From: Rhizobacter koreensis | Lineage (GTDB): Bacteria > Pseudomonadota > Gammaproteobacteria > Burkholderiales > Burkholderiaceae_C | Direction: 5' to 3' | Assembly: GCF_013366375.1 (NCBI RefSeq) | Contig: NZ_JABWMJ010000012.1 | Span: 62,001 to 126,000 of the forward strand | DNA length: 64,000 nucleotides | Shown here: piece by piece, positions 19,390-28,506 of the stretch | Numbering within the stretch: the first letter of the stretch is position 1 | Layout: each line of letters starts with the position of its first letter | Program-made: the position numbers and the translations under genes | Notes under the pieces: generated by a model | Told to the model about the DNA's origin: nothing | What the model saw: only the letters and a program-made list of their open reading frames with translations | The model's database searches: none

Positions 19390-20532
19390 ATGAGCAGCAA
19401 GCGAGACTATTACGAAGTGCTGGGGGTGCCGCGCAACGCCTCCGACGACGACATCAAGAAGGCTTATCGCAAGCTGGCGATGAAGCATCACCCGGACCGC
19501 AACCAGGGTGAAAGCTCGAAGGCGGCCGAGGAGAAGTTCAAGGAGTGCAAGGAAGCCTTCGAGATGCTCTCCGATCCGCAAAAGCGCGCGGCCTACGACC
19601 AGTACGGTCACGCCGGCGTCGACCCCAACCTCGGCATGGGGCGGGGCGGTGCCGAAGGCTTCGGCGGCTTTGCCGAGGCCTTCGGCGACATCTTCGGCGA
19701 CATCTTCGGAGGCGCCGCCGGACAGCGCCGCGGCGGCCAGCAGATCTACCGCGGTGCAGACCTCAGCTACGCGATGGAGATCACGCTGGAGGAGGCAGCC
19801 GCGGGCAAGGAAACCCAGATCCGCATCCCGGCCTATGACCCGTGCGACACGTGCAAGGGCAGCGGGGCCAAGCCCGGCACGAGCCCGATCAGCTGCACCA
19901 CCTGCCACGGCAGCGGCACGGTGCAGATGCGGCAGGGCTTCTTCAGCATCCAGCAGACATGCCCGCAGTGTCACGGCAGCGGCAAGATCATCCCCGAGCC
20001 GTGCCCGACCTGCCATGGCCAGGGCCGCATCAAGAAGAACAAGACGCTCGAGGTGAAGATCCCGGCCGGCATCGACGCCGGCATGCGCATCCGCTCGAGC
20101 GGCAACGGCGAGCCCGGCCCCAACGGCGGCCCGAACGGTGACCTCTACATCGAGATCCGCGTCAAGCAGCACGACATCTTCGAGCGCGACGGCGACGACC
20201 TGCACTGCACGGTTCCGGTCGGCATCACCACCGCGGCGCTCGGCGGCACGGTCGAGGTGCCGACGCTCGGCGGCCGCGCCGAGGTCGAGCTGCCCGAAGG
20301 CACGCAGCACGGCAAGACGTTCCGCCTGCGCGGCAAGGGCATCAAGGGCGTGCGCTCGACCTATCCCGGCGACCTGTACTGCCACATCAGCGTCGAGACG
20401 CCGATCAAGCTGACCGAGCACCAGAGGAAGCTGATGAAGGAGCTCGACGAGTCGTTCCGCAAGTCGGGCGATCGTCATTCGCCGAGCGCCAAGAGCTGGA
20501 GCGATCGCGTCAAGGACCTGTTCAAGGCCTGA
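19390..20532 (+). CDS. dnaJ: Chaperone DnaJ (Hsp40)
   Basis: Co-chaperone that delivers substrates to DnaK and stimulates its ATPase. The 380 residues have a J domain (about 4-70, with the HPD motif in KHHPDRN), a Gly/Phe-rich linker (about 75-120), a zinc-binding domain with four CxxCxGxG-type repeats (CDTCKGSG, CTTCHGSG, CPQCHGSG, CPTCHGQG) and the C-terminal substrate-binding domains. The ATG is preferred to a TTG six bases upstream because MSSKRDYYEVLG is the standard beginning. Confidence 0.97.
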   Translation: MSSKRDYYEVLGVPRNASDDDIKKAYRKLAMKHHPDRNQGESSKAAEEKFKECKEAFEMLSDPQKRAAYDQYGHAGVDPNLGMGRGGAEGFGGFAEAFGDIFGDIFGGAAGQRRGGQQIYRGADLSYAMEITLEEAAAGKETQIRIPAYDPCDTCKGSGAKPGTSPISCTTCHGSGTVQMRQGFFSIQQTCPQCHGSGKIIPEPCPTCHGQGRIKKNKTLEVKIPAGIDAGMRIRSSGNGEPGPNGGPNGDLYIEIRVKQHDIFERDGDDLHCTVPVGITTAALGGTVEVPTLGGRAEVELPEGTQHGKTFRLRGKGIKGVRSTYPGDLYCHISVETPIKLTEHQRKLMKELDESFRKSGDRHSPSAKSWSDRVKDLFKA

Positions 20533-20637
20533 CGAGGGCCCGCTCGCAGCGGCTCACGCCGATCCGTTGAGGTCGGATGTGTTCGCGCTCGCCGCGACGC
20601 CGCTTCGAGCGACTGCCGGCGCGCGAGACATCGGCGT

Positions 20638-21789
20638 TCAGCCGAACAGATCCTGCTGCGCCCCTGCCTTGCCTGCCGGCGCGGCCCGGGTCGGCCGGCG
20701 GAACTGCGTGACGTCGAGCTCGATGCGCGAGCTGTCGAGCCGATTGCGCGCGATCGCCTTCTTCAGGCGCTGCTGCAGCAGCTCGGCCCACACACCCTCG
20801 CCCTTCATACGCTTGCCCCAGCGCGCGTCGTAGTCCTTGCCGCCGCGCATCTCGCGCACGCGCGCCATGACGCGCGCCGCGCGGTCGGGGAAGTGCTCGT
20901 CGAGCCAGCGCTGGAAGATCGGGTTCACCTCCCACGGCAGGCGCAGCACGATGCCGAACGCGGCGCGCGCACCCGCCGACGCCGCGGCTTCGAGCAGCCG
21001 CTCGATCTCGGGCTCGTTGATGAACGGAATGATCGGCGAGACGCTGACACCGACCGGAATGCCTGCCCTGGCGAGCGCCTCGATGGTGCGCAGGCGCCGA
21101 TGCGGCGCCGCCGCGCGTGGCTCGAGGATGCGCGCGAGCGCGGGGTCGAGCGAGGTCAGCGACACGTAGACCGCGGCGAGCTTCCGCGCCGCCATCGGCG
21201 CGATGAGGTCGAGGTCGCGCTCGATGCCCGACGACTTGGTGACCAGCGAGAACGGGTGCGAGCACTCGGCGAGCACCTCGATCACCGAACGCGTGATGCC
21301 GAGCCGGCGCTCGACGGGCTGGTAGGCGTCGGTCGCCGAGCCGACGTTGAGATGCTTGGCCACGTATGACGGCTTCATGAACGCCTCGCGCAGGCGTTCG
21401 GCCGCATTCACCTTGGCGATAATCCGCGTCTCGAAGTCGAGGCCCGGCGAGAGGTTGAGGTAGCTGTGGGTCGGCCGCGCGAAGCAGTACACGCAGCCGT
21501 GCTCGCAGCCGCGATACGGGTTCACCGAGAGGTCGAACGCGAGGTCGGGCGAGTCGTTGCTCGAGACGATGCTGTTGACGCGTTCCTCGACAACCGTGGT
21601 GTCCGGGGCGAGCCGCTCCTCGCTCGCGTCCTGGTCGAGCGTGCCCCAGCCGTCGTCGAAGCGCTCCGCATGCTCGGGCTTGAAACGGTGCTCGATCAGC
21701 CACGCGGTGCCACGCCCCTTCAGCGGGCTGGCGCGGGGCAGCCGGGGCTCGGGCGACGGTTCGGGCGGCAGGCGATCTCGCGCGTCCAT
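20638..21789 (-). CDS. PA0069-family radical SAM protein (SplB-like)
   Basis: A 383-residue radical SAM enzyme. The [4Fe-4S] motif CEHGCVYCFA (CxxxCxxC) lies after VNPYRGC, as in the spore-photoproduct-lyase-like COG1533 group. Other landmarks are LVTKSSGIERDLDLI, AVYVSLTSLDPALARILEPRA and GVSVSPIIPFIN. The substrate is unknown; a DNA-repair role is suggested by the LexA box directly before the start and by the reported SOS control of the Pseudomonas PA0069 homologue. The ATG begins MDARDRLPPEP and has no Shine-Dalgarno sequence. The frame stays open upstream, but that part would run through the operator. Confidence 0.88.
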   Translation of the reverse strand: MDARDRLPPEPSPEPRLPRASPLKGRGTAWLIEHRFKPEHAERFDDGWGTLDQDASEERLAPDTTVVEERVNSIVSSNDSPDLAFDLSVNPYRGCEHGCVYCFARPTHSYLNLSPGLDFETRIIAKVNAAERLREAFMKPSYVAKHLNVGSATDAYQPVERRLGITRSVIEVLAECSHPFSLVTKSSGIERDLDLIAPMAARKLAAVYVSLTSLDPALARILEPRAAAPHRRLRTIEALARAGIPVGVSVSPIIPFINEPEIERLLEAAASAGARAAFGIVLRLPWEVNPIFQRWLDEHFPDRAARVMARVREMRGGKDYDARWGKRMKGEGVWAELLQQRLKKAIARNRLDSSRIELDVTQFRRPTRAAPAGKAGAQQDLFG

Positions 21790-21790
21790 A

Positions 21791-21806
21791 CTGTATGAAT
21801 ATACAG
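21791..21806 (-). promoter_or_regulatory. LexA (SOS) box
   Basis: CTGT, eight AT-rich bases and ACAG, an exact match to the proteobacterial LexA core, ending one base from the start codon of the radical SAM gene. Read on the minus strand the box contains TATATT, which could be the -10 hexamer, so LexA would sit directly on the promoter. Confidence 0.85.
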
Positions 21807-22034
21807 CATTCGTGCAGGCGCTCGCCCGCGCGTTGCGCACGCCAGCCCTCGCCCGATGCGGCGCCGAGCTGTAGCGCTTCTGCAGTCCGAGCCGAGCTGC
21901 GCTACGGCCGCATCGACACAGCTTGTTGCACCCCGGCGTGTCGAGTGCCTTTTCCGCCTACTGCGGGCGGCGAAGCCGCGCCGGATGATGTTCTACTTCG
22001 CAGTTGTTCGAATCGGACTGCCGCCGAAAGCTCG

Positions 22035-22742
22035 ATGCATCCTGTCGTCCTGAAAAACGTCGCCCGTACCTACCAGCTCGATGCCGTCGACGTGCCGGCG
22101 CTCACCGACATCAACTTGGTGATCCTGCCGAACCGCTTCACGGTGCTGTCGGGCCCGTCCGGGAGCGGCAAGACGACGTTGCTCAATCTGATCGGCTGCA
22201 TCGACCGGCCGGACAGCGGAACCATCATGGTCGGCGGCAAGGCGGTGCAGACCATGGACGACGACACGCTCTCGGACTTCCGCGCCAAGCAGCTCGGCTT
22301 CATCTTCCAGAACTTCAACCTGCTGCCGGTGCTGAGCGCGTTCGAGAACGTCGAGTACCCGCTCCTGATGGCCAAGATGCCCAAGGAGCGGCGGCACCGC
22401 CGCGTCAGGAAGCTGCTCGACGCGGTGGGTCTTGCCGACAAGGGAGCGCACCGGCCCGGGCAACTCTCGGGGGGCCAGCGCCAGCGCGTCGCGATCGCGC
22501 GTGCCCTCGCGCGCAAGCCCCAGCTCGTGCTCGCCGACGAGCCGACCGCCAACCTCGACAGCAAGACCGGCGTCGAGATCCTCGAGCTGATGCGCAAGAT
22601 GCAGCGGCGCTACCAGGTGTCGTTCGTCTTCTCGTCGCACGACCCGAAGCTGCTCGACGCCGCCGACGACGCGATCCACATCCAGGACGGCCGCATCACC
22701 GGCATCGAGCGACGCACGCTACAGCGGGAGCTCGGCGCATGA
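22035..22742 (+). CDS. ABC transporter ATP-binding protein, LolD/MacB type
   Basis: ATPase of 235 residues powering the FtsX-type permease encoded next. It has Walker A (GPSGSGKTT), a Q-loop (FIFQNFNLLP), the ABC signature LSGGQRQRVAIARAL, Walker B (LVLADEPTANLD) and the switch His (SSHDPK). The spacing and the PVLSAFENVEYPLL segment are typical of the LolD/MacB/FtsE group, which extracts lipoproteins or works mechanically in the periplasm rather than pumping across the membrane. The ATG begins MHPVVLKNVARTY. The stop overlaps the next start (ATGA). Confidence 0.93.
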   Translation: MHPVVLKNVARTYQLDAVDVPALTDINLVILPNRFTVLSGPSGSGKTTLLNLIGCIDRPDSGTIMVGGKAVQTMDDDTLSDFRAKQLGFIFQNFNLLPVLSAFENVEYPLLMAKMPKERRHRRVRKLLDAVGLADKGAHRPGQLSGGQRQRVAIARALARKPQLVLADEPTANLDSKTGVEILELMRKMQRRYQVSFVFSSHDPKLLDAADDAIHIQDGRITGIERRTLQRELGA

Positions 22743-24157
22743 ACACGTTCTCGCTCGCTCTGCGCAATTTGATGCGCAACCGGCGCCGTTCGCTGATGAC
22801 GCTGCTCGCGATGGTGCTCGGCATGGTCGCGGTGCTGCTGTTCGGCGGCTTCGTCCGCGACATCACGTATCAGCTGCAGTCGGGATACGTGCAGCGCTCG
22901 GGGCACCTTCAGATCCAGCGCAAGGGCTACTTCCTGTACGGCAGCGGTGACCCGGCAGCGTACGGCATCGCCGACTACGAACGCATCCTGAAGACGGTCC
23001 GCGCCGACCCGGTGCTCGCACCGATGCTGATCGTGGGCACGCCGGTGCTCAACTTCGGCGGCATCGCCGGCAACTTCGCCGCGGGCGTGTCGCGCACCGT
23101 GTTCGTGAGCGGCTACGAGGTGCAGGGTCAGAACCTGATGCGCGAGTGGAACGACTACCGGCTGCGACTGGTGCCGAGCCGACTCGCTCTCTCCGGCTCC
23201 GGGCCCGACTCGGCGGTGATCGGCACCGGCGTCGCCCGCGTGCTGCAGCTCTGCGGTGCGCTCGAGGTGCCAAACTGTGTCGCCGCGCCGCCGTCGGACA
23301 GCGCGCCGCCGCCGGCCGCGGCGAAGGGGGCGGACCTTCCCGACGACATCGCCGGCCTCTCGGCACCGGCCGCCAAGCCAGCCGGGCCCGCGGCGGCGGC
23401 GAGCGGCGTACCGCGCATCGAGATCCTCGCCGCGGGTGCACGCGGTGCCCCGAACGTTGCCGCGGTGAACGTGGTCCGCGCTGAGTTCCAAGGCATCAAG
23501 GAGCTCGATGACGTGCACGTCACCATGCATCTCGCGCAGGCGCAGAAGCTGGTGTTCGGTCAGTCCGCACCGAGAGCCACGGCGATCGCGCTGCAGTTGC
23601 ATCACACCCGGCAGGTGCCGGCGGCACGCGAGCGCCTGCAGCAGATCCTCGAGACCACGTTCAAGGACAACCCGCTCGAGATCATCGACTACGAAACGCT
23701 CAACCCCTTCTACGGCCAGACGCTCGGGATGTTCGCGGCGATCTTCGGCTTCATCTCGGCGCTGATCGGCGCGGTGGTGCTGTTCACGATCAGCAACACG
23801 ATGAGCATGACGGTGGTCGAGCGCACGGTCGAGATCGGCACCGTGCGCGCGCTGGGCTTGCGCCGCGCCGGCATCCGCAAGCTGTTCCTGACCGAGGCGA
23901 TGGTGCTCGGCGCGATCGGCTCGGTGGTCGGACTCAGCGCGGCCGTCGCGCTCGCGTGGGTGATCAACTTCATGGGGCTGACCTGGATGCCGCCCGGCGG
24001 CGTCGAGCCCTCGCCGCTTGCCGCGCAGGTCGCCGGCGAGCACATGATGATGCTCGGGAGCGCCCTCGGCCTGATCGCCGTCGCGTCGCTCTCGGCGCTG
24101 CTGCCGGCGACCCGCGCCTCGCGCATGAACATCGTCGACGCCCTTCGACACGTCTGA
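22739..24157 (+). CDS. ABC transporter permease, FtsX/LolC/MacB type
   Basis: Inner-membrane permease of 472 residues. TM1 (about 20-42, MTLLAMVLGMVAVLLFGGFV) is followed by a large periplasmic domain and three C-terminal helices (about 335-360, 385-410 and 435-455) in the FtsX fold, with the typical FTISNTMSMTVVERTVEIGTVRALG segment. The periplasmic domain carries a Pro/Ala-rich disordered insert (around residues 180-220) between VAAPPSDSAPPP and GVPRIEILAAG, absent from most relatives. A COG2834 periplasmic protein and an outer-membrane barrel follow in the same operon, which suggests envelope lipid or lipoprotein trafficking. Confidence 0.9.
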   Translation: MNTFSLALRNLMRNRRRSLMTLLAMVLGMVAVLLFGGFVRDITYQLQSGYVQRSGHLQIQRKGYFLYGSGDPAAYGIADYERILKTVRADPVLAPMLIVGTPVLNFGGIAGNFAAGVSRTVFVSGYEVQGQNLMREWNDYRLRLVPSRLALSGSGPDSAVIGTGVARVLQLCGALEVPNCVAAPPSDSAPPPAAAKGADLPDDIAGLSAPAAKPAGPAAAASGVPRIEILAAGARGAPNVAAVNVVRAEFQGIKELDDVHVTMHLAQAQKLVFGQSAPRATAIALQLHHTRQVPAARERLQQILETTFKDNPLEIIDYETLNPFYGQTLGMFAAIFGFISALIGAVVLFTISNTMSMTVVERTVEIGTVRALGLRRAGIRKLFLTEAMVLGAIGSVVGLSAAVALAWVINFMGLTWMPPGGVEPSPLAAQVAGEHMMMLGSALGLIAVASLSALLPATRASRMNIVDALRHV

Positions 24158-24163
24158 ACCATC

Positions 24164-24964
24164 ATGAGCAAGCTCCTCACCCTGGCCCTTCGCCACGCCC
24201 GCACGACACTGCTCGGCGTTTCGGTGGCCTGTGCATCGGCCACCGCGTTCGCCGCGGTCGACGCGCAGGCCATCCTCGCCGCCAGCGACAACGTCCGCAA
24301 CCCGCCCAAGCCGTTCGGCGTGACGGTCCAGTTGATCGAATACCGCAACAAGAAGCAAACCGAAGGCAACACGCTCGAGGTCTATTCGAAGTCCGATCCG
24401 GCGAGCGGTCAGTTCCGCAGCCTCATTCGCTTCGTGGAGCCGACGCGCGACGCCGACAAGCTGCTGCTCAAGAACGGCAACGACCTCTGGTTCTACGACC
24501 CGGCCAGCAAGGCCAGCATCCGGCTCTCGCCGCAGCAGCGCCTGCTCGGCCAGGCCGCCAACGGCGACATCGTGACGGTGAACCTGGCCAAGGACTACAC
24601 CGCCACCTTGATCGGCGAAGAGGATCTCGTCGACGGCGAGAAGGTGAACCGGCGCTGCTACAAGCTGCGCCTGACGGAGCGCTCGCCCGACGTCACCTAC
24701 AACCAGATCGAGATGTGGATCGAGGTCGGCACCGCGCGCCCCGTGAAGGCGCTCTACTACGCCGAGAGCGGCCGCCAGCTCAAGACCGCGTACTACCGCA
24801 AGTTCCAGTCGCAGCTCGGCGCCGAGCGGCCGACGGAGGTCGTCATCATCGACGGCCTCGATCCCAACTGGGTGACCGTGATGCGCTACAGCGACTTCGC
24901 GTCGCGCAACGTCCCCGACGCGTGGCTGCAGCGCGACTATCTGCCGCGCTTCAAACCGGAATGA
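24164..24964 (+). CDS. LolA-like outer-membrane lipoprotein-sorting protein (COG2834)
   Basis: A 266-residue periplasmic protein. A signal peptide (about 1-30, ending TAFAA) is followed by a beta-rich domain of the LolA/COG2834 kind: NTLEVYSKSDPASGQFRSLI, LLKNGNDLWFYDPASKAS, then NQIEMWIEVGTARPVKALYY. This fold forms a hydrophobic groove for acyl chains. It is probably the periplasmic carrier of the ABC system encoded just upstream, passing cargo towards the barrel encoded just downstream, with which its stop codon overlaps (ATGA). The cargo is unknown. Confidence 0.85.
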   Translation: MSKLLTLALRHARTTLLGVSVACASATAFAAVDAQAILAASDNVRNPPKPFGVTVQLIEYRNKKQTEGNTLEVYSKSDPASGQFRSLIRFVEPTRDADKLLLKNGNDLWFYDPASKASIRLSPQQRLLGQAANGDIVTVNLAKDYTATLIGEEDLVDGEKVNRRCYKLRLTERSPDVTYNQIEMWIEVGTARPVKALYYAESGRQLKTAYYRKFQSQLGAERPTEVVIIDGLDPNWVTVMRYSDFASRNVPDAWLQRDYLPRFKPE

Positions 24965-26247
24965 CGATGCTTCGAACCACCGCGGCGCTGGGCGCCCTCA
25001 CCCTCGCCACCACCGTGGCCCTCGCGGCCGAGCCGGCGCCGGCGCCGGGCGGCGCCGACGCCGACGCGCTCGACCTCGCCGACAACACCAAGGAGGTCGC
25101 GGCCAAGCCGCAGCGCAGCTGGCGCGTGTTCGGCGAGGCAGGCGTCTCGCGCAGCTGGGAGCCCGGGCACGAGTCGGGCACCGAAGGCGGCCGACTCTCG
25201 CTCGACCTGCGCTACGACGGCACGCTGGCGCCGGGTCTGCGCGCCGTGTTCTCGGACCGACTGGACCTCGGGCGTTCGTCGGTGCCGCCCCGCAAGACCA
25301 ACATCAACACGCTGCGCGAGGCGTACCTGAGCTGGCAGGTGCGCCCGGACGTGGTCGCCGACCTCGGACGCGTCAACCTGCGCTACGGAGCGGCGCTCGG
25401 CTACAACCCGACCGACTTCTTCCGCTTCGGCGCGCAGCGCTCGATCGTCACCCGCGACCCGGTGAGCCTGCGCGAAAACCGCCAGGGCACGTTCGTTCTG
25501 CAGGGGCAGAAGCTCTGGAGCGACGGCTCGCTGTCGGCGGTGTATTCGCCGTATCTCTCGGACAAGCCGAACGACTCGACGTTCGCGATCGACGCCGGCT
25601 CGACCAACTTCCGCAACCGGTGGCTGCTGGCGGGCTCGTACAAGCTCGGCTCGCAGTTCAGCCCGCAGGTGCTGCTGCACGGCGGCGACGACCAGCCGGT
25701 GCAGGTGGGCCTCAACCTCTCGAGCGTGGTGAACAGCTCGACGGTCGCGTTCTTCGAGTACGCGGCCGGGCGTTCGCGCTCCCTCATCGACGAGGTGCAG
25801 GACGACCGTGCGCACAAGCATCTGCAGCAGCGTGCGGCTGCCGGCCTCACCTACACCACGAGCTTCAACCTCTCGCTGACGGCCGAGGCCGAGTACAACA
25901 GCGCGGCTCCCCGGCGCGGCCAGTGGCGGGCCTACCGCGGCGCCGGCCCGTTCAATGCGCTGGCACTGCTCGGCACGAGCCAGCGCGACCAGGAGCTACC
26001 GGTTCGCCGCGCCCTTTTCGTGTACGCGAACTGGCGCGACCTCGGCATGCGCAACTTCGACGTGTCGGGCTTCGTGCGCCAGGAGTGGGAGACGCACAGC
26101 CGCGAGATGTGGACCGAGGCGCGCTACCACTGGGGCAGCAACGAGGTCGCGCTGCAGTACCTGCACTACGGCGGCAACTCGCGTTCGGTTTTCGGTTCGG
26201 TGCCCGAAGGCCGTCGCGTCGAGCTGCTCTATCGCCGCTTCCTCTGA
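24961..26247 (+). CDS. Predicted outer-membrane beta-barrel protein
   Basis: A 428-residue protein with a signal peptide (about 1-22, ending ALAAEP), then a series of alternating amphipathic strands rich in Tyr, Arg and Leu separated by short turns (for example GGRLSLDLRYDGTL, LREAYLSWQVRPDVVADLG, VALQYLHYGGNS), ending ELLYRRFL. This looks like an outer-membrane barrel. No named family was recognised. Coupling to the ABC/LolA-like genes suggests it is the outer-membrane part of the same system. Confidence 0.75.
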   Translation: MTMLRTTAALGALTLATTVALAAEPAPAPGGADADALDLADNTKEVAAKPQRSWRVFGEAGVSRSWEPGHESGTEGGRLSLDLRYDGTLAPGLRAVFSDRLDLGRSSVPPRKTNINTLREAYLSWQVRPDVVADLGRVNLRYGAALGYNPTDFFRFGAQRSIVTRDPVSLRENRQGTFVLQGQKLWSDGSLSAVYSPYLSDKPNDSTFAIDAGSTNFRNRWLLAGSYKLGSQFSPQVLLHGGDDQPVQVGLNLSSVVNSSTVAFFEYAAGRSRSLIDEVQDDRAHKHLQQRAAAGLTYTTSFNLSLTAEAEYNSAAPRRGQWRAYRGAGPFNALALLGTSQRDQELPVRRALFVYANWRDLGMRNFDVSGFVRQEWETHSREMWTEARYHWGSNEVALQYLHYGGNSRSVFGSVPEGRRVELLYRRFL

Positions 26248-26268
26248 CGCGGCGACAGGCGCCCGGCG

Positions 26269-27505
26269 TCAGCGCGCACCGTCGACCAGCGCGAGCGATC
26301 GCGCCAGCGTGCGCACCAGGTCGCTCTGCGTGATCACGCCGACGACGCGACGTTCGGCATCGATGATCGGCAGGTGGTGGTGCCCGCCGGCCGCGAACAG
26401 CGGAAGCAGATCGACCACGAACCGATCGGCGCTCGAGACGCGCACCGTGCGCGTCATCACGTCGCCGATCACGCCCTCGGGCTCCGGCGCGGCCGGCCTC
26501 CAGCGGCCGAGCATGCCGCGCAGACGTTCGCCGACGCGCCCGCGCGCGATGCGCGTCTCGGCGCCATCGGCAAGGTTGGCGGCGGTCACGATGCCGAGGA
26601 TGGCGCCACGCGCATCGACCACCGGCAGTGCCTTGATGCGGCGCTCTCGCATGAGCCGGCGCGCGTCGGCAAGCGCCGTCGCCGCGCTCACCGTGACCGG
26701 CGGCGTCGTCATCACGTCGGCGCAACGCAGCGCGCCGAGGCTGCGCCGGTAGGCGTTCTGCTCGGCCTCGTGCAGCAGGTCCTCCAGGTCGTCGCGGCTG
26801 ACGTCGAGCACCTGGTTGTAGCGCGCGAGCGCAGCGTCGAGGTCCTCGGCCGAGAGGCGCATGCCGGGCGCGCGTGACGCGGCCGGAGCCGCCGGCTGCT
26901 GGGCGTGCGGGTAGCGGCGACCCGTCGCGTGGTTGTAGGCGATGCCGGCGAGCACGAGCAGCAACGAACCGGTCAGCACCGGCGCGATCGCGCGCCGTCC
27001 AGTGCGTGCTGTGAGCAAGCACCATCGAGAGGGCCATCGCACCGCCCGGCGGGTGCAGGCAGCGCAGCGCGAACATCGCGGCGATCGCGAGCGCGACCGC
27101 GAACGCAGCCGCGAGTCGCGGCTCCGGGATCCACGCCGCGCAGGCGACGCCGACCAGCACCGCGATGCCGTTCCCGCCGACCACGCTCCACGGCTGCGCG
27201 AGCGGGCTGGCCGGCGTCGCGAACACCAGCACCGCGCTCGCGCCGAGCGGCGCGACGAGAAAGAGCCCGAAGCCCGCGCGCCCGAGCAGCGCAATCCCGA
27301 TCGCCACGAACGCGATGCCGACACCGGCGCCGGCGATCGTGCGCCAGCGCTCGCGCGCGTCGACGTGGACCGGAGCGGGCCAGAAGCTGCGCAGGAAGGC
27401 GGCCGCACGCGAGGTCGGGTGCGCCAGCGGAGCCGGCGCCACGGGCGTCACCGCGTCGGCAGGAAGCGCCGACGCCAGCGGCGCGGATGGGAGGGGCGGT
27501 TTCAT
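26269..27505 (-). pseudogene. HPP-family membrane protein with CBS pair, interrupted by a frameshift
   Basis: Membrane protein with an HPP domain followed by two CBS domains. The first reading frame runs from MKPPLPSAPLASAL through four helices to ALRCLHPPGGAMALSMVLAH and STHW. After the Trp codon the homologous continuation (IAPVLTGSLLLVLAGIAYNH, GRRYPH, then two CBS domains with DVMTTPPVTVS and DVMTRTVRVSS) is in another frame. Skipping one base in the run of CG repeats just after the Trp codon restores a product of about 411 residues. HPP-CBS proteins of this layout are intact elsewhere, so this is either a real mutation or a sequencing error. Confidence 0.8.
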
Positions 27506-27882
27506 GCAGGAAAGCGAGGGCTCGCGGAGCGGGCTGCGCATGCTGCCGCCCGAGCGCAGGGCAAGCCGGGCGACGAGCGACGCCGATGTGGCGCGGTGCA
27601 GACCGCGGGGTGACGCGGAGCCGCGGGTTCGCGGGCGGCGCCATTGTCCCCTCGCCGGCTGGCGAGCGTCGCGACGCATCCCAACGCCATCGCCGGCGCA
27701 GCCACCGGCTCGGGCGGGTCGCAGCGTCGGTGTGCGCCGGGCGCGGCGACGTCACCGCTCGTGCTGCCGACCTGCCCAGACTCGCCAGGACCATTCGTCC
27801 GCCCCGCGAGCCGGGTGCGCTCGCCCACCGTGATCCGGACCGTCCCGCGCAGTGCGCAGCCGAGCGCGCGCCAGAATCGCGC
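27506..27882. other. Divergent intergenic region, HPP-CBS / glycosylase
   Basis: A stretch of 377 bases between divergent genes. It is very GC-rich, without a convincing gene, promoter pair or strong hairpin. Nothing further can be supported here. Confidence 0.6.
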
Positions 27883-28506
27883 ATGCCATCGCCCGGCCCG
27901 CTCGACGACCTGCGCGCGATCGCCGCCACGCTCGACGGCATCGACGTCGAGTGCTACCGCCGCCACGATCGCCACCCGCACGAGCCGGTGCTCGGCCTCG
28001 GCGCGCCGCAGGCTCGCTGGTGCTTTTTCGGGCGCGACCCGGGCGAGCAGGAAGTGCGGCTGCAGCAGCCGTTCGTGGGGCCGGCGGGTCAGAACATTCG
28101 TGCGGTGCTGAGCGAGCTCGGGGCCGATGCGGCCGACGTCTACTGGATGAACACGGTGCCGTTCAAGCCGCTCGGCAACCGGCCGTGGAGCCTGGCGGTA
28201 CGGCGCCGCTGCCGACCGCCACTGCTCGAACTGCTCGCCGGCTGGCAGGGCCGGCGCGTGATCGCGTTCGGCGAGGCAGCGTTCGGCTGGTTCGGACTCG
28301 GGGACGCCACGCTGCGGCGCGAGCTCGACGCGTTCCGGACCCGCGCCGACACGTACGAGGCCGAACTCGACGTGGTGCTCGACATGCCCGACGCGACCGT
28401 GCGCCGCTTGACGCTCTGCCCGGTGCCGCATCCGTCGGGTGCGAACGCGCGCTGGGCACGCGCGTTCCCGACGCTGCTGAAGGCACGTCTCAGAGCCACC
28501 ACCTGA
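27883..28506 (+). CDS. Uracil-DNA glycosylase superfamily protein
   Basis: A 207-residue protein of the UDG superfamily. The active-site region GRDPGEQEVRLQQPFVGPAG resembles motif 1 of family 4/5 enzymes (GEAPG, then PFVGxAG), and CPVPHPSG matches the second catalytic motif (HPS). YWMNTVPFKP lies between them. The Cys pattern for the family 4 Fe-S cluster is not obvious, so it may belong to a less-studied branch. It overlaps the 3' end of the opposite-strand methyltransferase gene by 17 bases. Confidence 0.8.
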   Translation: MPSPGPLDDLRAIAATLDGIDVECYRRHDRHPHEPVLGLGAPQARWCFFGRDPGEQEVRLQQPFVGPAGQNIRAVLSELGADAADVYWMNTVPFKPLGNRPWSLAVRRRCRPPLLELLAGWQGRRVIAFGEAAFGWFGLGDATLRRELDAFRTRADTYEAELDVVLDMPDATVRRLTLCPVPHPSGANARWARAFPTLLKARLRATT

